In this document: one piece after another, positions 15,266 to 25,711 of the stretch
How positions within the stretch are numbered: position 1 is the first letter of the stretch
Layout: the number at the start of each line of letters is the position of its first letter
From: Polaromonas sp.
Lineage (GTDB): Bacteria; Pseudomonadota; Gammaproteobacteria; Burkholderiales; Burkholderiaceae_C
DNA: 53,014 nucleotides
NCBI GenBank assembly: GCA_030650875.1
Contig: JAUSDK010000106.1
Span: forward strand, 1 to 53,014
Reading direction: 5' to 3'
Notes under the pieces: generated by a model
What the model was told of the DNA's origin: nothing
Databases searched by the model: none
The model's input: only the letters and a program-made list of their open reading frames with translations
Position numbers and translations under genes: made by a program

Positions 15266-18219
15266 GGGGCCAGCAGCTGCCTGAGCACAAAGGGCAGGAT
15301 GCCGCCGTTGCGGTAGTAGTCCACTTCAATCGGCGTGTCGATGCGCAGAATCACGGTGATTTCCTGGCGAGAACCGTCGACCCGCGTGATAACCAGCCGG
15401 GCCTCGCTCTGCGGCTTGAGGTCGGGGTGCGGAATCACGTCAATGATCTCGGAGCCGACAAGCTGGAGGATTTGCCACGACTCGCCCGGCTTGAACTGCA
15501 GCGGCAGCACGCCCATGCCGACCAGGTTGCTGCGGTGAATGCGCTCAAAACTCCTGGCGACCACGGCCTTGATGCCCAGCAACTGCGTGCCCTTGGCGGC
15601 CCAGTCGCGGCTGGAGCCGGTGCCGTATTCCTCGCCCGCAAACACCACCGTGGGCGTGCCTTCGGCCAGGTACTTCATGGCGGCGTCGTAGATCGGCATT
15701 TTCTGGATCACGCTCTCAGGCACGCGGCTGGCCGGGTGGTACAAGGTCACGCCGCCCTCCTCGCGCGAGCCTTCGGGGTCGGCCGGGATCATCAGGTTCT
15801 TGATGCGCACGTTGGCAAAGGTGCCGCGCACCATCACATCGTGGTTGCCGCGGCGCGAACCGTAGCTGTTGAAGTCGGCCGGCAATACGCCGTGGGCCTG
15901 CAGCCACAAGCCGGCGGGCGAGCTGGCCTTGATGGAACCGGCGGGCGAGATATGGTCGGTGGTGATGGAATCGCCAAACAGCGCCATGATGCGCGCACCC
16001 TTCACGGAGATGGCATCATTTTGGCCTTTATCGCCCGCAGCACCTGCGTCAGCAGCTTCCATTTCCATGGAAAAGTCCTTGAAGAACGGCGGCTCGGCAA
16101 TGTAGGTGCTGGCCGGCCAGGTATAGCTGGTGCCGCTGACGCCCTTGATCTTTTCCCACAGCTTTCCCGGCTCGGTCTTGACCTTGGCGTAGTTGGCCCG
16201 GAACGCCTTGCCGTTCATGGCGTACTTCATGAGCTTTTCAATCTCTTCGCTGGTGGGCCAGATGTCGCCCAGGTAGACATCCTTGCCACCCTTGCCCTGC
16301 CCGACCGGCTCGGTCATCAGGTCGCGCCGCACCGTGCCGGCAAGGGCGTAGGCCACCACCAGCGGCGGGCTGGCCAGGAAGTTGGCCTTGATGTTGGGGT
16401 GGATGCGCGCCTCAAAGTTGCGGTTGCCCGACAGCACGGCGGCGCACACCAGGTCGCTTTTGTTGATGGCTTCGTTCAGCTCGGGCGTCAGGTCGCCCGA
16501 GTTGCCGATGCAGGTGGTGCAGCCATAGCCCGCCAGCGAGAACCCGAGTTTTTCCAGATACGGCAGCAGGCCGGTCTCCGTCAGGTACTCGGTTACGATG
16601 CGCGAGCCCGGCGCCAGCGAGGTCTTGATGTGCGGCTGGACCTTCAGGCCCGCTTCCACAGCTTTCTTGGCCAGCAACCCGGCCGCCAGCAGCACGCTGG
16701 GGTTGGAGGTGTTGGTGCAACTCGTGATGGCGGCGATCAGCACGTCGCCGTTGCCCACGGTCAGGCTTTTGCCGGGCGGCTTGGCCGTAGCCGTTGCGCT
16801 GGCCGCGGAGGGGCTGTTTTCATGCACCATCGCGGGGCGGTTGCTTTCCATTTCAACCACTGAGCGGGCGGCGCCCAACGGTGTCGGCGGTGCAGCGGGC
16901 AAGGTGTCGGGCCGTCCTTCGTCGCTGCGGCGCACCTGGTGGCGTGTCTCCAGCAGCGCGGCGGGCTGGTTGAAGCCGTTGCTGGCAATCGGCTGGCTGA
17001 ACAGCGCGGCAAACTGGCTGGCCACCTGGCCCAACTCAATGCGGTCCTGCGGCCGCTTCGGGCCGGCCAGGCTGGGGGTGACATCGCCCAGGTCGAGCGT
17101 GACCACCTGCGAGTAGTCAATGTCGCCCGCCTTGGCCACGCCGAACAGGCCTTGCGCCCGGAAGTAGGCCTCGAGCGCTTCCATCTCGGCCTTGGTGCGG
17201 CCGGTGCCCTTGAAGTAGGCCATGGTTTTTTCGTCGACCGGGAAGAAGCCCATGGTGGCGCCGTATTCAGGCGCCATGTTGCCAATGGTGGCGCGGTCGG
17301 GCAGCGACAGGCTGCGCGTGCCTTCGCCAAAAAACTCCACGAACTTGCCTACGACCTTTTCGCGCCGCAGCGTTTCAGTCACGCGCAGCACCAGGTCGGT
17401 GGCGGTCACGCCTTCGCGCAGCCGCCCGGTCAGTTCCATGCCCACCACGTCGGGCATCAGCATGTAGACCGGCTGGCCCAGCATGGCGGCTTCGGCTTCA
17501 ATGCCGCCCACGCCCCAGCCGACCACGCCAATGCCGTTGATCATGGTGGTGTGGCTGTCGGTGCCGACCAGCGTGTCGGGGTAGTAAAGGCCTTCCTTGG
17601 TCTTGTGCATGCCGCGCGCCAGGTATTCAAGATTGACCTGATGCACGATGCCAAAACCGGGCGGCACCACGCCAAAGGTGTCAAAGGCCTGCATGCCCCA
17701 TTTCATGAACTCGTAGCGCTCGCGGTTGCGCTGGAATTCCAGCTTCATGTTCAGGTCCAGCGAGTTCTTTTTGCCGAAGTGGTCGACCATGATGGAGTGG
17801 TCCACCACCAGGTCGACCGGCACCAGCGGCTCGATCGACTTCGGGTTCTTGCCCAGCTTCAGCGCCACGCTGCGCATGGCGGCCAGGTCGGCCAGCAGCG
17901 GCACGCCGGTAAAGTCCTGCAGCACCACGCGCGACACGACAAACGGGATTTCCCCGGTGCGGGCTGCGTTGGGCTGCCAGTTGGCCAGTTCCTCGACATG
18001 GGCCGCCGTGACCTTTTTGCCATCGCAGTTGCGCAGCACCGACTCCAGCACGATGCGCAGGGACACCGGCAGGCGCGACACATTCGGGAACTGCCTGGCC
18101 AGCGCGGGCAGAGAGTAAAACTTGCCCGCCTTGCCGGAGCTGGTCTTGAAGTTCTTCAGGGTCGATGCAAAGGCGTGGGAGCGGGAAGGGGCGCGTGCGG
18201 GGGTGGGTGATTTGGCCAT
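15262..18219 (-). CDS. acnA: Aconitate hydratase A
   Basis: AcnA interconverts citrate and isocitrate using a [4Fe-4S] cluster. Start ATG 18219 has AAGGAG seven bases upstream; the frame opens further but without coding character. The cluster cysteines are in [13 protein letters not shown] and [13 protein letters not shown]. Other marks are [48 protein letters not shown] and [14 protein letters not shown]. At 985 residues it is about 90 longer than typical AcnA (about 890-900); most of the excess is a Pro/Ala/Ser-rich insert at roughly residues 430-483, before the first cysteine. The insert should loop out between domains. The FAD monooxygenase gene overlaps its stop. Confidence 0.95.
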   Translation of the reverse strand: MAKSPTPARAPSRSHAFASTLKNFKTSSGKAGKFYSLPALARQFPNVSRLPVSLRIVLESVLRNCDGKKVTAAHVEELANWQPNAARTGEIPFVVSRVVLQDFTGVPLLADLAAMRSVALKLGKNPKSIEPLVPVDLVVDHSIMVDHFGKKNSLDLNMKLEFQRNRERYEFMKWGMQAFDTFGVVPPGFGIVHQVNLEYLARGMHKTKEGLYYPDTLVGTDSHTTMINGIGVVGWGVGGIEAEAAMLGQPVYMLMPDVVGMELTGRLREGVTATDLVLRVTETLRREKVVGKFVEFFGEGTRSLSLPDRATIGNMAPEYGATMGFFPVDEKTMAYFKGTGRTKAEMEALEAYFRAQGLFGVAKAGDIDYSQVVTLDLGDVTPSLAGPKRPQDRIELGQVASQFAALFSQPIASNGFNQPAALLETRHQVRRSDEGRPDTLPAAPPTPLGAARSVVEMESNRPAMVHENSPSAASATATAKPPGKSLTVGNGDVLIAAITSCTNTSNPSVLLAAGLLAKKAVEAGLKVQPHIKTSLAPGSRIVTEYLTETGLLPYLEKLGFSLAGYGCTTCIGNSGDLTPELNEAINKSDLVCAAVLSGNRNFEARIHPNIKANFLASPPLVVAYALAGTVRRDLMTEPVGQGKGGKDVYLGDIWPTSEEIEKLMKYAMNGKAFRANYAKVKTEPGKLWEKIKGVSGTSYTWPASTYIAEPPFFKDFSMEMEAADAGAAGDKGQNDAISVKGARIMALFGDSITTDHISPAGSIKASSPAGLWLQAHGVLPADFNSYGSRRGNHDVMVRGTFANVRIKNLMIPADPEGSREEGGVTLYHPASRVPESVIQKMPIYDAAMKYLAEGTPTVVFAGEEYGTGSSRDWAAKGTQLLGIKAVVARSFERIHRSNLVGMGVLPLQFKPGESWQILQLVGSEIIDVIPHPDLKPQSEARLVITRVDGSRQEITVILRIDTPIEVDYYRNGGILPFVLRQLLAP

Positions 18220-18454
18220 GGCAATCTCCTTTTTGTTAAAGCATGCACCGCCATTTTGGCACTCACCCTGCTCACCAGGCAAAGCACGGCCGACATGCCC
18301 CGCGCCAATCCGAGTCTTGCGCGGCACTTTGGCCACCGCAAGTCTGGGCACATCTGTCAGCACGCACCGACAAGCAGGCAAGGCAAGCACTGATGAGCAA
18401 TCTGCAGGCACCCGCCTAGAGTGGAAGCATCTTTCAACCACGCAATGGAGTTTC

Positions 18455-18958
18455 ATGAGTACCACCGCATCTGATCATCAAAAACTTTGGGATCTCATCA
18501 AGGACATCAAATTTGGCATGTTCACGCACCGGCATGCCAACGGCATGATGCACAGCCAGCCGCTGACCACCCTGAACAAATCCATGGACGAAGGCAACAA
18601 ACTCTACTTTTTCGTTGCACGCAACAGCGACGTGGTCAAGCAGCTGGCGCAGGATGACAACGTCAATGTGGCCTACACCAGCCCTGGCGACGACAGCTAT
18701 GTATCGGTGTCGGGCAAGGCGCAGGTTCTTGAAGACATGGAGAAAAAGGAAGCGCTCTGGTCCCCCATGGCCAAGGCATGGTTTGCGGGCGGCCCGTCGG
18801 ATCCTGAGCTGGCCTTGGTGCAGGTGCTCATCAGCCACGCAGAATACTGGGACGTCAAGGAAAGCAAAATGGTTCAGGTGGCAAAAATGATCACCGCCGC
18901 CATTACCGGCACACCGCCTGCTGATATGGGCGAGCACAAGGAACTGCGGATGTCCTGA
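18455..18958 (+). CDS. General stress protein, pyridoxamine-phosphate-oxidase-like fold
   Basis: A 167-residue cytoplasmic protein of the general stress protein 26 type with a split-barrel flavin-binding fold. Visible pieces are [54 protein letters not shown] and the C-terminal [16 protein letters not shown]. The ligand and reaction are not known; relatives bind FMN or F420. It is divergent from acnA and convergent with acnB, and ends in a strong hairpin terminator. Confidence 0.85.
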   Translation: MSTTASDHQKLWDLIKDIKFGMFTHRHANGMMHSQPLTTLNKSMDEGNKLYFFVARNSDVVKQLAQDDNVNVAYTSPGDDSYVSVSGKAQVLEDMEKKEALWSPMAKAWFAGGPSDPELALVQVLISHAEYWDVKESKMVQVAKMITAAITGTPPADMGEHKELRMS

Positions 18959-19011
18959 ACCTGCGCTCCGGCGCAAGTTCTATGGCAAGCTGCCAGAGAT
19001 TTTGCGCAGAT

Positions 19012-19046
19012 AAAAAAGCCTCGCGGCTTGCGCCGCGAGGCTTTTT
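19012..19046. terminator. Bidirectional terminator between the stress-protein gene and acnB
   Basis: GCCTCGCGGC and GCCGCGAGGC pair perfectly around a TTGC loop (19018-19041), with AAAAAA on the left and TTTTT on the right. It serves both convergent genes. Confidence 0.92.
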
Positions 19047-19090
19047 GGCGTTCACACCCTTGCTTTATCCTCCCGAAGGAGGATGAAGCT

Positions 19091-21706
19091 TCAAGCCGGC
19101 GCACCCTCTTTGACGGTATCGGCCAGGTCGGTGTAATCCTTGACCTGGTCAAAGTTCAGGTATTGATACACCTGCTCGCTGGCGACCGTGAGGACTTGCA
19201 TATCGGCCATGTACTCTGCCTTGGTCGGAATCCGGCCCAGCTTGGAGCAAATCGCGGCCAGTTCGGCAGAACCCAGGTACACGTTGGAGTTCTTGCCAAG
19301 GCGGTTGGGGAAATTACGGGTCGAGGTGGAGAACACGGTCGCGCCCTCCTTGACCTGCGCCTGGTTGCCCATGCACAGGCTGCAGCCCGGCATTTCCATG
19401 CGCGCACCCGCAGCGCCCAGCACGCCGTAATGGCCTTCATCGCTCAGTTGCCTTGCATCCATCTTGGTCGGTGGCGCCATCCAGAGCTTGACTGGAATGT
19501 CGCGCTTGTTTTCAAGCAGCTTGGAGGCGGCACGGAAGTGGCCAATGTTGGTCATGCAGCTGCCGATGAACACTTCATCGATCTTGGCGCCGGCCACATC
19601 CGACAGCGTTTTCACGTCGTCCGGATCGTTCGGGCAGGCCACGATGGGTTCGTGGATGTCGGCCAGGTCGATCTCGATCACGGCTGCGTATTCGGCGTCC
19701 GCATCGGCCTGGAGCAGTTGCGGATTGGCCAGCCACGCTTCCATGGCGGCAATGCGGCGATTGATGGTGCGCACATCCGAGTAGCCCGTGGCGATCATCC
19801 ACTTGAGCATGGTGATGTTGCTGGTGATGTACTCGATGATCGGTTCCTTGTTCAGGTGCACCGTGCAGCCGCCGGCAGAGCGCTCGGCCGACGAATCGCT
19901 CAACTCAAACGCCTGCTCGACCTTCAGGTCCGGCAAGCCTTCGATTTCCAGGATGCGGCCCGAGAAAATATTGACCTTGCCTTGCTTGGCCACGGTCATC
20001 AGCCCCGCCTTGATGGCGTACAGCGGAATGGCGTTGACGAGGTCACGCAAGGTCACGCCGGGCTGCATCTTGCCCTTGAAACGCACCAGCACGCTCTCGG
20101 GCATGTCCAGCGGCATCACACCGGTGGCCGCACCAAAAGCGACCAGGCCGGAGCCGGCAGGAAAGCTGATGCCGATCGGAAAGCGGGTGTGGCTGTCGCC
20201 GCCGGTGCCCACGGTGTCGGGCAGCAACATGCGGTTGAGCCAGCTGTGGATGATGCCGTCGCCGGGACGCAGGCTGATGCCGCCGCGGGTGCGCATGAAC
20301 TCCGGCAACTCGTGATGCATCTTCACATCGACCGGCTTGGGGTAAGCCGCCGTGTGGCAAAAGGACTGCATCACCAGGTCAGAGCTGAAGCCCAGACAGG
20401 CCAGGTCTTTCAACTCGTCGCGCGTCATGGTGCCGGTGGTGTCCTGGCTGCCCACGCTGGTCATTTTGGGCTCGCAATAAGTGCCTGGACGAACGCCCTG
20501 GCCTTCAGGCAGGCCCACTGCGCGGCCGACCATTTTCTGGGCCAGCGTGAAGCCGCGGCTGCTGGCTGTCGGGCTTTGCGGCAAGCGGAACAGGGTGGAC
20601 ACGGGCAAGCCCAGCGCGGCGCGTGCCTTGGCGGTCAGGCCACGGCCCACGATCAGGGGAATGCGGCCACCGGCGCGCACTTCGTCAAACAGCACATCGC
20701 TTTTGAGCTTGAAACTGGCAATGACCTGGCCGTCTTTCAGCGCCTTGCCCTCATAGGGGCGCAGTTCAATGACATCGCCCATGGCCATCTGGCTGACATC
20801 GAGCTCGATCGGCAGCGCGCCGGAGTCTTCCATGGTGTTGTAGAAAATGGGCGCGATCTTGCTACCCAGGCAGATGCCGCCAAAACGCTTGTTGGGCACG
20901 TAGGGAATGTCATCGCCCGTCCACCACAGCACCGAGTTGGTGGCCGACTTGCGTGAGGAACCGGTGCCGACCACGTCGCCCACGTAAGCCACGAGGTTAC
21001 CCTTGGCCTTGAGCTCTTCCATGAACTTGATCGGGCCGCGCTTGCCATCTTCTTCAGGCGTGACGCCGGGGCGCGCATTTTTGTGCATGGCCAGGGCGTG
21101 CAGCGGAATGTCGGGGCGGCTCCACGCATCGGGCGCGGGCGACAGGTCATCGGTGTTGATCTCGCCAGCGACCTTGAACACGGTCAGCTGGATCGATTCA
21201 GGCACCACGGGACGGCTGGTGAACCATTCAGCGTCGGCCCAGCTTTGCAGCACGGCCTTGGCATGGGCATTGCCTTTTTCGGCTTTTTCCTGGACGTCGT
21301 GAAACTGGTCGAACATCAGCAGGGTGTTTTTCAGGCCGCTGGCGGCTTCGCCTGCAACGCTTTGGTCAGCATCGTCGAGCAACTCGATCATGGGGCTGAT
21401 GTTGTAGCCGCCCAGCATGGTGCCCAGCAGTTGCGTGGCCTGGACCCGTGAAATCAGCGCGCAGGCTTCGGTGCCGTGCGCCACGGCAGCCAGGTAGCTG
21501 GCCTTGACCTTGGCCGCATCGTCGACACCCGCAGGCACGCGGTAGGTGATCAGTTCGACCAGAAATGCCTCTTCGCCCTGAGGCGGATTTTTCAGCAACT
21601 CAATGACCTCGCCGGTTTGCTCGGCCGACAGCGGCAGCGGCGGAATACCCAGTGCGGCGCGGGCGGCGACATGGGTGCGGTAGCCTTTCAGGAACTCTGA
21701 TGACAT
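19091..21706 (-). CDS. acnB: Bifunctional aconitate hydratase 2 / 2-methylisocitrate dehydratase
   Basis: AcnB is the main growth-phase aconitase and also dehydrates 2-methylcitrate-derived substrate in propionate metabolism. The 871 residues match the usual 865 or so. The N-terminal HEAT-like domain is present ([16 protein letters not shown]), then the swivel-like domain, and the C-terminal iron-sulfur core with [32 protein letters not shown] and [12 protein letters not shown] for the cluster cysteines. It is the last gene of the leftward run mdh, CitE-like lyase, secreted hypothetical, acnB. It is distinct from acnA, so the window encodes both isozymes. Confidence 0.96.
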   Translation of the reverse strand: MSSEFLKGYRTHVAARAALGIPPLPLSAEQTGEVIELLKNPPQGEEAFLVELITYRVPAGVDDAAKVKASYLAAVAHGTEACALISRVQATQLLGTMLGGYNISPMIELLDDADQSVAGEAASGLKNTLLMFDQFHDVQEKAEKGNAHAKAVLQSWADAEWFTSRPVVPESIQLTVFKVAGEINTDDLSPAPDAWSRPDIPLHALAMHKNARPGVTPEEDGKRGPIKFMEELKAKGNLVAYVGDVVGTGSSRKSATNSVLWWTGDDIPYVPNKRFGGICLGSKIAPIFYNTMEDSGALPIELDVSQMAMGDVIELRPYEGKALKDGQVIASFKLKSDVLFDEVRAGGRIPLIVGRGLTAKARAALGLPVSTLFRLPQSPTASSRGFTLAQKMVGRAVGLPEGQGVRPGTYCEPKMTSVGSQDTTGTMTRDELKDLACLGFSSDLVMQSFCHTAAYPKPVDVKMHHELPEFMRTRGGISLRPGDGIIHSWLNRMLLPDTVGTGGDSHTRFPIGISFPAGSGLVAFGAATGVMPLDMPESVLVRFKGKMQPGVTLRDLVNAIPLYAIKAGLMTVAKQGKVNIFSGRILEIEGLPDLKVEQAFELSDSSAERSAGGCTVHLNKEPIIEYITSNITMLKWMIATGYSDVRTINRRIAAMEAWLANPQLLQADADAEYAAVIEIDLADIHEPIVACPNDPDDVKTLSDVAGAKIDEVFIGSCMTNIGHFRAASKLLENKRDIPVKLWMAPPTKMDARQLSDEGHYGVLGAAGARMEMPGCSLCMGNQAQVKEGATVFSTSTRNFPNRLGKNSNVYLGSAELAAICSKLGRIPTKAEYMADMQVLTVASEQVYQYLNFDQVKDYTDLADTVKEGAPA

Positions 21707-21766
21707 GCTGGTTTTCCTCTATTCAAAATTGTGGGGGAATCGGGAACGCGTGGATCTAAAAAAGAC

Positions 21767-22405
21767 TTATTGGGCGGGCTGTGACGGCTGCAGCGGCTCG
21801 GCGGGAAGGACGGGGAGCACAGCGGGTTTGGGCGCATCCAGCACGCTCGGGGGCGGATTGCGCTTGAGCACCTCGGCCATGGCCACTTGCGCCGGACTCA
21901 TGCACTCATCGGCCAGACGAATGCCGAGCTTTTGGTTCATGAGCATGGACTTGTTGGCCAGTTGCAGCCACACCGCGCCGGCTTTTTGGTCTTCCAGACG
22001 AATGGCGCCCGTGGTGGTGGCCACCGGGAACATGCGGTACTTGAAGTTTTTGCCCTGCATGTTGAAGTAACCGGGCACCTTGTCGTCCTGAGTCAGGCTG
22101 ACCGATGCACCAAGTTCGCACGGCAGGCTGCCCACATGCACACGCTCGGCAATGGCCAGCTCTGCCGGGGTCATGGCGGCCTCGGCGGCTTCAATGCCAG
22201 CCGCCACGTTCTTGGCGGTGGTCTTGAGATTGGTGCGGTTGGCACTGACCGGCGGCTTCTTTTTGGCCACGGCCACTTTTTTGCTCACGGCCGCCGGCTT
22301 GGCAGGTTTGGCCGTCGTGGTTTGCGCCGTTGCCAGGCCGGAGACGGCCATGAAGACAGCTGCGGTCAAGGTGCAGGCAAACGTTGCGATAGGGGTGGTT
22401 TTCAT
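21767..22405 (-). CDS. Secreted hypothetical protein in the TCA operon
   Basis: I do not recognise a named family. The 212-residue product has a clean signal peptide (hydrophobic core near residues 8-26, cleavage near ATAQT), a Lys/Ala/Pro-rich linker (AKPAKPAAVSKKVAVAKKKP), a compact core from about residue 70 to 170, and a Pro-rich tail. The core has just two cysteines, in GSLPCELGA and RLADECMS, that could form a disulfide in the periplasm, and conserved-looking text GYFNMQGKNFKYRMFPV and VWLQLANKSMLMNQKLG. It lies 60 bases before acnB and 50 after the CitE-like gene, so it is probably cotranscribed with TCA enzymes despite being exported. Confidence 0.78.
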   Translation of the reverse strand: MKTTPIATFACTLTAAVFMAVSGLATAQTTTAKPAKPAAVSKKVAVAKKKPPVSANRTNLKTTAKNVAAGIEAAEAAMTPAELAIAERVHVGSLPCELGASVSLTQDDKVPGYFNMQGKNFKYRMFPVATTTGAIRLEDQKAGAVWLQLANKSMLMNQKLGIRLADECMSPAQVAMAEVLKRNPPPSVLDAPKPAVLPVLPAEPLQPSQPAQ

Positions 22406-22455
22406 ACGGCCTTCATGAGGTGGTGAGAAATGATGTGGTGCGCTTGTATTGACGC

Positions 22456-23442
22456 TCAGGCAGGTTGCGCCTGAAAATAAATTTGCGCCTCGGCGGGAAG
22501 CGTCCGGCCAGTCTGGTGCGCGCGCTCGAGCACCTGCCAGAAGTAGCGGTAACTGGCACGGTCGTGCAATTTACCTTGAAAACTGATGGGTGCCCAATTT
22601 TCACGGGCGGCAGAAGCTATTATTTTTGTAGCATCCTCAATGTCGCCCTCTGTAGGCGCAAAGGCTTCCAGTATGGGGCGGATCTGGTTCGGGTGGATGC
22701 TCCACATGCGGGTGTAACCCAGTTCTCGGGCCGCTTTTCCGGCAGCGGCCTTCATGGCCGCCGTGTCACTGAATTCGGTGACCACGCAGTGCGATGGCAC
22801 CTTTCCGTAGGCATGGCAGGCCGATGCAATTTCAAGCTTGGCGCGCAGCACCAGCGGGTGGGTGAACTGGCCCCGGCTGCTCATGCCATCGGCCGGAATT
22901 GCGCCGCCATGCGCGGACACAAAATCCATCAACCCGAAACTCAATGACTGCACGCGGGGGTGGGCGGCAATTTGAAAGGCGTTATGAACCGCCAGCGGAG
23001 ATTCGATCAGTACATGCAGCGGCAGCTGATCGGCCGACGCGGCGTGCAGCGCCTGCACAGCCCGATGCACGTCGTCAACAGATTCCACCTTGGGCACCAT
23101 GATGTGGGACAGCGTGTGCGCCAGCGAACCGGCGATCACCGCCACATCGGAATCGAACGCAGGATGGTCGACCGCATGCACGCGCACCGCAACCCGCGCC
23201 TGGTTGCTGGCCAGGGTGGCCAGCGCCACCACCATGGCCGCGTGCTCGGCTTCGCCGCCCACGGGGGCGCCGTCTTCGCAGTCCAGCGTCACGTCAAAAA
23301 CGCAGGTGCCAAACTCCTCGATCATCTCGGCCTGCAGCTGCAGGCTTTTGCGCATGCGCGCCTCGACGCCGCTGTAATGGTCACAAACGGGCAGCACCGC
23401 CGTGGCGGCCTGCGCACCGAGCAGCACTTCGCGCGGATGCAT
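22456..23442 (-). CDS. HpcH/HpaI aldolase / citrate lyase beta-like CoA-ester lyase
   Basis: A 328-residue TIM-barrel enzyme of the CitE/malyl-CoA lyase group, which cleave or hydrolyse CoA esters such as citramalyl- or malyl-CoA. Marks include [49 protein letters not shown] with the conserved Arg, the metal-binding Glu in [22 protein letters not shown], and [17 protein letters not shown] 23442 (MHPREVLLG) is chosen; the frame continues to 23652 through a GC-rich repeat and the end of mdh, which is not coding-like. The exact substrate is unknown. Placement between mdh and acnB suggests a link to malate or citrate thioesters. A dispersed repeat core occurs inside the gene. Confidence 0.83.
   Translation of the reverse strand: MHPREVLLGAQAATAVLPVCDHYSGVEARMRKSLQLQAEMIEEFGTCVFDVTLDCEDGAPVGGEAEHAAMVVALATLASNQARVAVRVHAVDHPAFDSDVAVIAGSLAHTLSHIMVPKVESVDDVHRAVQALHAASADQLPLHVLIESPLAVHNAFQIAAHPRVQSLSFGLMDFVSAHGGAIPADGMSSRGQFTHPLVLRAKLEIASACHAYGKVPSHCVVTEFSDTAAMKAAAGKAARELGYTRMWSIHPNQIRPILEAFAPTEGDIEDATKIIASAARENWAPISFQGKLHDRASYRYFWQVLERAHQTGRTLPAEAQIYFQAQPA
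22613..22669 (-). repeat. Small dispersed repeat, copy E, inside the CitE-like gene
   Basis: On the minus strand GATGCTACAAAAATAATAGC is read in frame as part of [13 protein letters not shown]. The core GCTACAAAA followed by AT-rich bases and ATAGCT matches copy C in murJ. Local base use is much more AT-rich than the rest of the gene. Confidence 0.42.
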
Positions 23443-23461
23443 CGCCCCCGCCCTCGTCCCC

Positions 23462-23520
23462 GCATTCATTGCGGCATCTGCTGCGCTGCCCTCCAGGGGG
23501 GCTGCGTTTGCTGGGGGAGT
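23462..23520. repeat. GC-rich intergenic repeat between mdh and the CitE-like gene
   Basis: GCTGCCCTCCAGGGGGGCTG is a near-palindromic core like those at 40340, 46833 and 50656. It fills the 97-base gap between the two genes. Confidence 0.5.
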
Positions 23521-23539
23521 GCTGTGCACCGCGTTGCCT

Positions 23540-24526
23540 TTACAGCAGGTGGGCGACGCCGGCTTGCTCGCCCTGCAACTCTTCCAGGGTCTTGTTGATG
23601 CGTTCCTGGCTGAAGGCATCAATTTCGAGACCTTCGACGATCTTGTATTCACCGTTTTCGCAGGTCACAGGGAAGCCGAACATCGTGTCTTTCGGAATGC
23701 CGTACTGGCCGTCGGATGGAATGCCCATCGTGACCCACTTGCCATTGGTGCCCAGCGCCCAGTCGCGCATATGGTCGATGGCTGCGTTGGCGGCAGAAGC
23801 CGCAGACGATGAGCCGCGCGCTTCAATGATGGCAGCGCCGCGCTTGCCGACGGTGGGCAGGAACACGTTGGCATTCCATTCCTGGTCGTTGATCATTGCC
23901 GCGACGCTTTCGCCATTGATGGTGGCAAAACGGTAGTCGGCGTACATCGTGGGCGAATGGTTGCCCCACACCGTGAGTTTTTCAATGTCGGCCACCGGCT
24001 TGCCGGTCTTGGCGGCGATCTGGCTGGCAGCGCGGTTGTGGTCCAGGCGCAGCATGGCGGTGAAGTTCTTGCGCGGCAGATCTGGCGCACTTTTCATGGC
24101 GATGTAGGCATTGGTGTTGGCAGGGTTGCCGACCACCAGCACCCGAACATCGCGGCTGGCGACGGCGTTGAGCGCCTTGCCCTGCGCGGTGAAGATGGCG
24201 CCGTTGACAGCCAGCAGCTCGGCGCGCTCCATGCCGGGGCCGCGTGGACGCGAGCCGACCAGCAATGCGTAGTCCGCGTCCTTGAATGCGGTCATCGGAT
24301 CGCTGTGCGCCTCCATGCCCACCAGCAACGGGAAGGCGCAGTCGTCCAGTTCCATCATCACGCCCTTGAGCGCCTTCTGGGGGCCTTCTACGGGAACCTC
24401 AAGCAACTGCAAAATGACCGGCTGGTCTTTGCCCAGCATTTCGCCAGAAGCAATACGAAACAACAATGCGTAGCCGATTTGGCCTGCTGCACCAGTGACT
24501 GCAACGCGGACGGGTTTTTTGCTCAT
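23540..24526 (-). CDS. mdh: Malate dehydrogenase
   Basis: The enzyme oxidises malate to oxaloacetate with NAD. The 328-residue product starts [20 protein letters not shown] with the Rossmann loop and follows the cytosolic-type malate dehydrogenase pattern: [36 protein letters not shown], and the active-site His in [15 protein letters not shown] 24526 is chosen over upstream in-frame codons that code only low-quality sequence. It heads the leftward run to acnB and is divergent from the gntR gene; the palindrome at 24719 lies in the shared upstream region. Confidence 0.96.
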   Translation of the reverse strand: MSKKPVRVAVTGAAGQIGYALLFRIASGEMLGKDQPVILQLLEVPVEGPQKALKGVMMELDDCAFPLLVGMEAHSDPMTAFKDADYALLVGSRPRGPGMERAELLAVNGAIFTAQGKALNAVASRDVRVLVVGNPANTNAYIAMKSAPDLPRKNFTAMLRLDHNRAASQIAAKTGKPVADIEKLTVWGNHSPTMYADYRFATINGESVAAMINDQEWNANVFLPTVGKRGAAIIEARGSSSAASAANAAIDHMRDWALGTNGKWVTMGIPSDGQYGIPKDTMFGFPVTCENGEYKIVEGLEIDAFSQERINKTLEELQGEQAGVAHLL

Positions 24527-24718
24527 GATTGACAACTCCAGTAAAGTAAAAAATGCTTTGCACCCATTGGGGTGTGAGGTGTTGGGCGGCGTCCTTGGGT
24601 GACGAGGTGGCCCAAAGGGGGTTTGCCACCCTGCCGCCCCCAACGGAAACCGCTTGGCGCGCCGCGCTCAGCCGAAGATTTTACGCTTGAAAATCGCCTT
24701 GCGTCAATTCGTCTTATG

Positions 24719-24730
24719 TCTTATATAAGA
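24719..24730. promoter_or_regulatory. Palindromic operator candidate, site 2 (mdh-gntR)
   Basis: TCTTATATAAGA lies at the centre of the near-palindrome ATGTCTTATATAAGATAT and just before a TATGAT -10-like box (24731-24736) for gntR. The same 12 bases precede the DUF3579 gene at 5649. It is a good candidate for the site bound by the adjacent GntR protein. Confidence 0.6.
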
Positions 24731-24797
24731 TATGATTGCGCATTGGCTTGCAGCGCGCTGCCTGCGCGACCAAACCATGATTTAACCCGTGTCCCCC

Positions 24798-25586
24798 ATG
24801 GCCATTGACCCCTCCTCCTTTCACGACGTTGCCGCAGCGGCCAGCGCACAAGCTGGCGCGACCCCCGCGTTCAGCCCGCTCTATCAGCAAATCAAGGTCC
24901 TGATCCTGAAAAGCCTGCAGGCGGGCGAGTGGAAACCCGGCGAATTGATTCCCAGCGAAATGGACCTGGCGGCGCGCTTTCGCGTCAGCCAGGGCACGGT
25001 GCGCAAGGCGATCGACGAGCTCGCCGCTGAAAACCTGGTGATGCGTCGCCAGGGCAAGGGGACGTTTGTAGCCACCCATGCCGAACATCAGGTGCAGTAC
25101 CGCTTCCTGAGGCTCATGCCCGACAGCGGCGACCTGCGCAGCGAAGGACCGGCGGAGCGTCAAATCATCGACTGCAAGCGCCTGCGGGCGCCCGCGGACA
25201 TTGCCCGCGCACTGGCCCTGCGCGCCGGCGACGCCGTGCTGCAACTGCGCCGCGTGTTGTCCTTCCAGGGCACGCCCACAATCCTGGAAGACGTCTGGCT
25301 CCCGGGCGGCCCCTTCAAGGGACTGACGGCTGATCGCCTGGCAACCTACGGCGGCCCCATGTATGCGCTGTTTGAAACCGAGTTTGGTGTGCGCATGGTG
25401 CGCGCCGAAGAAAACATACGGGCGCTTGCCGCCGATGTGGCTTCCGCCGAATTACTGAAAGTGCCGGTGGGCGAGCCGCTGCTTAGCGTGGAGCGCACCG
25501 CCTACACCTACAACGACGTGCCCATGGAGTTGCGCCGGGGCCTGTACCGCACCGATACCCACCACTACAAAAATGAACTTAGTTGA
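24798..25586 (+). CDS. GntR-family transcriptional regulator (HutC-type)
   Basis: A 262-residue regulator with an N-terminal winged helix and a C-terminal UTRA effector domain of the HutC subfamily. The DNA-binding part reads PLYQQIKVLILKSLQAGEWK, then PSEMDLAARFRVSQGTVRKA and RRQGKGTFVATH. The UTRA part has LALRAGDAVLQLRRVLSFQG, LEDVWLPGGPFKGL and a C-terminal RGLYRTDTHHYKNEL. ATG 24798 is taken; GTG 24789 in the same frame is possible. It stands between mdh and sdhC and is likely the local TCA regulator. The effector is unknown. Confidence 0.88.
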   Translation: MAIDPSSFHDVAAAASAQAGATPAFSPLYQQIKVLILKSLQAGEWKPGELIPSEMDLAARFRVSQGTVRKAIDELAAENLVMRRQGKGTFVATHAEHQVQYRFLRLMPDSGDLRSEGPAERQIIDCKRLRAPADIARALALRAGDAVLQLRRVLSFQGTPTILEDVWLPGGPFKGLTADRLATYGGPMYALFETEFGVRMVRAEENIRALAADVASAELLKVPVGEPLLSVERTAYTYNDVPMELRRGLYRTDTHHYKNELS

Positions 25587-25711
25587 CAGGAGTACTTGAG
25601 ACGCTGCAAAGGTTTGTAAATTAATTTGCTGCATTGCAATAGAATTATCACGGTCAGAAGGTCACCACATCTCTGGTTACCACCTAGTTACACCCAAGAA
25701 AGTCCACAAAA

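Noticed and set aside
13613-15316. 567-residue + strand frame opposite the FAD monooxygenase and DUF2946 genes
   Set aside because: It is an antisense shadow of two real genes: rich in Arg, Gln, His and Ala, with no motifs.
16939-18210. 423-residue + strand frame opposite acnA
   Set aside because: Antisense to acnA and rich in His, Gln and Ala with no domain; a GC artefact.
15262-18465. Longer AcnA start at 18465
   Set aside because: The added 82 residues are basic and Cys-rich without aconitase character, and ATG 18219 has a strong AAGGAG.
19028-20956. 642-residue + strand frame opposite acnB
   Set aside because: It is antisense to the complete acnB, has no recognisable domain, and starts inside the terminator region.
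22456-23652. Longer CitE-like start at 23652
   Set aside because: The extension runs through the GC-rich repeat and into the 3' end of mdh; family members begin near MHPREVL.
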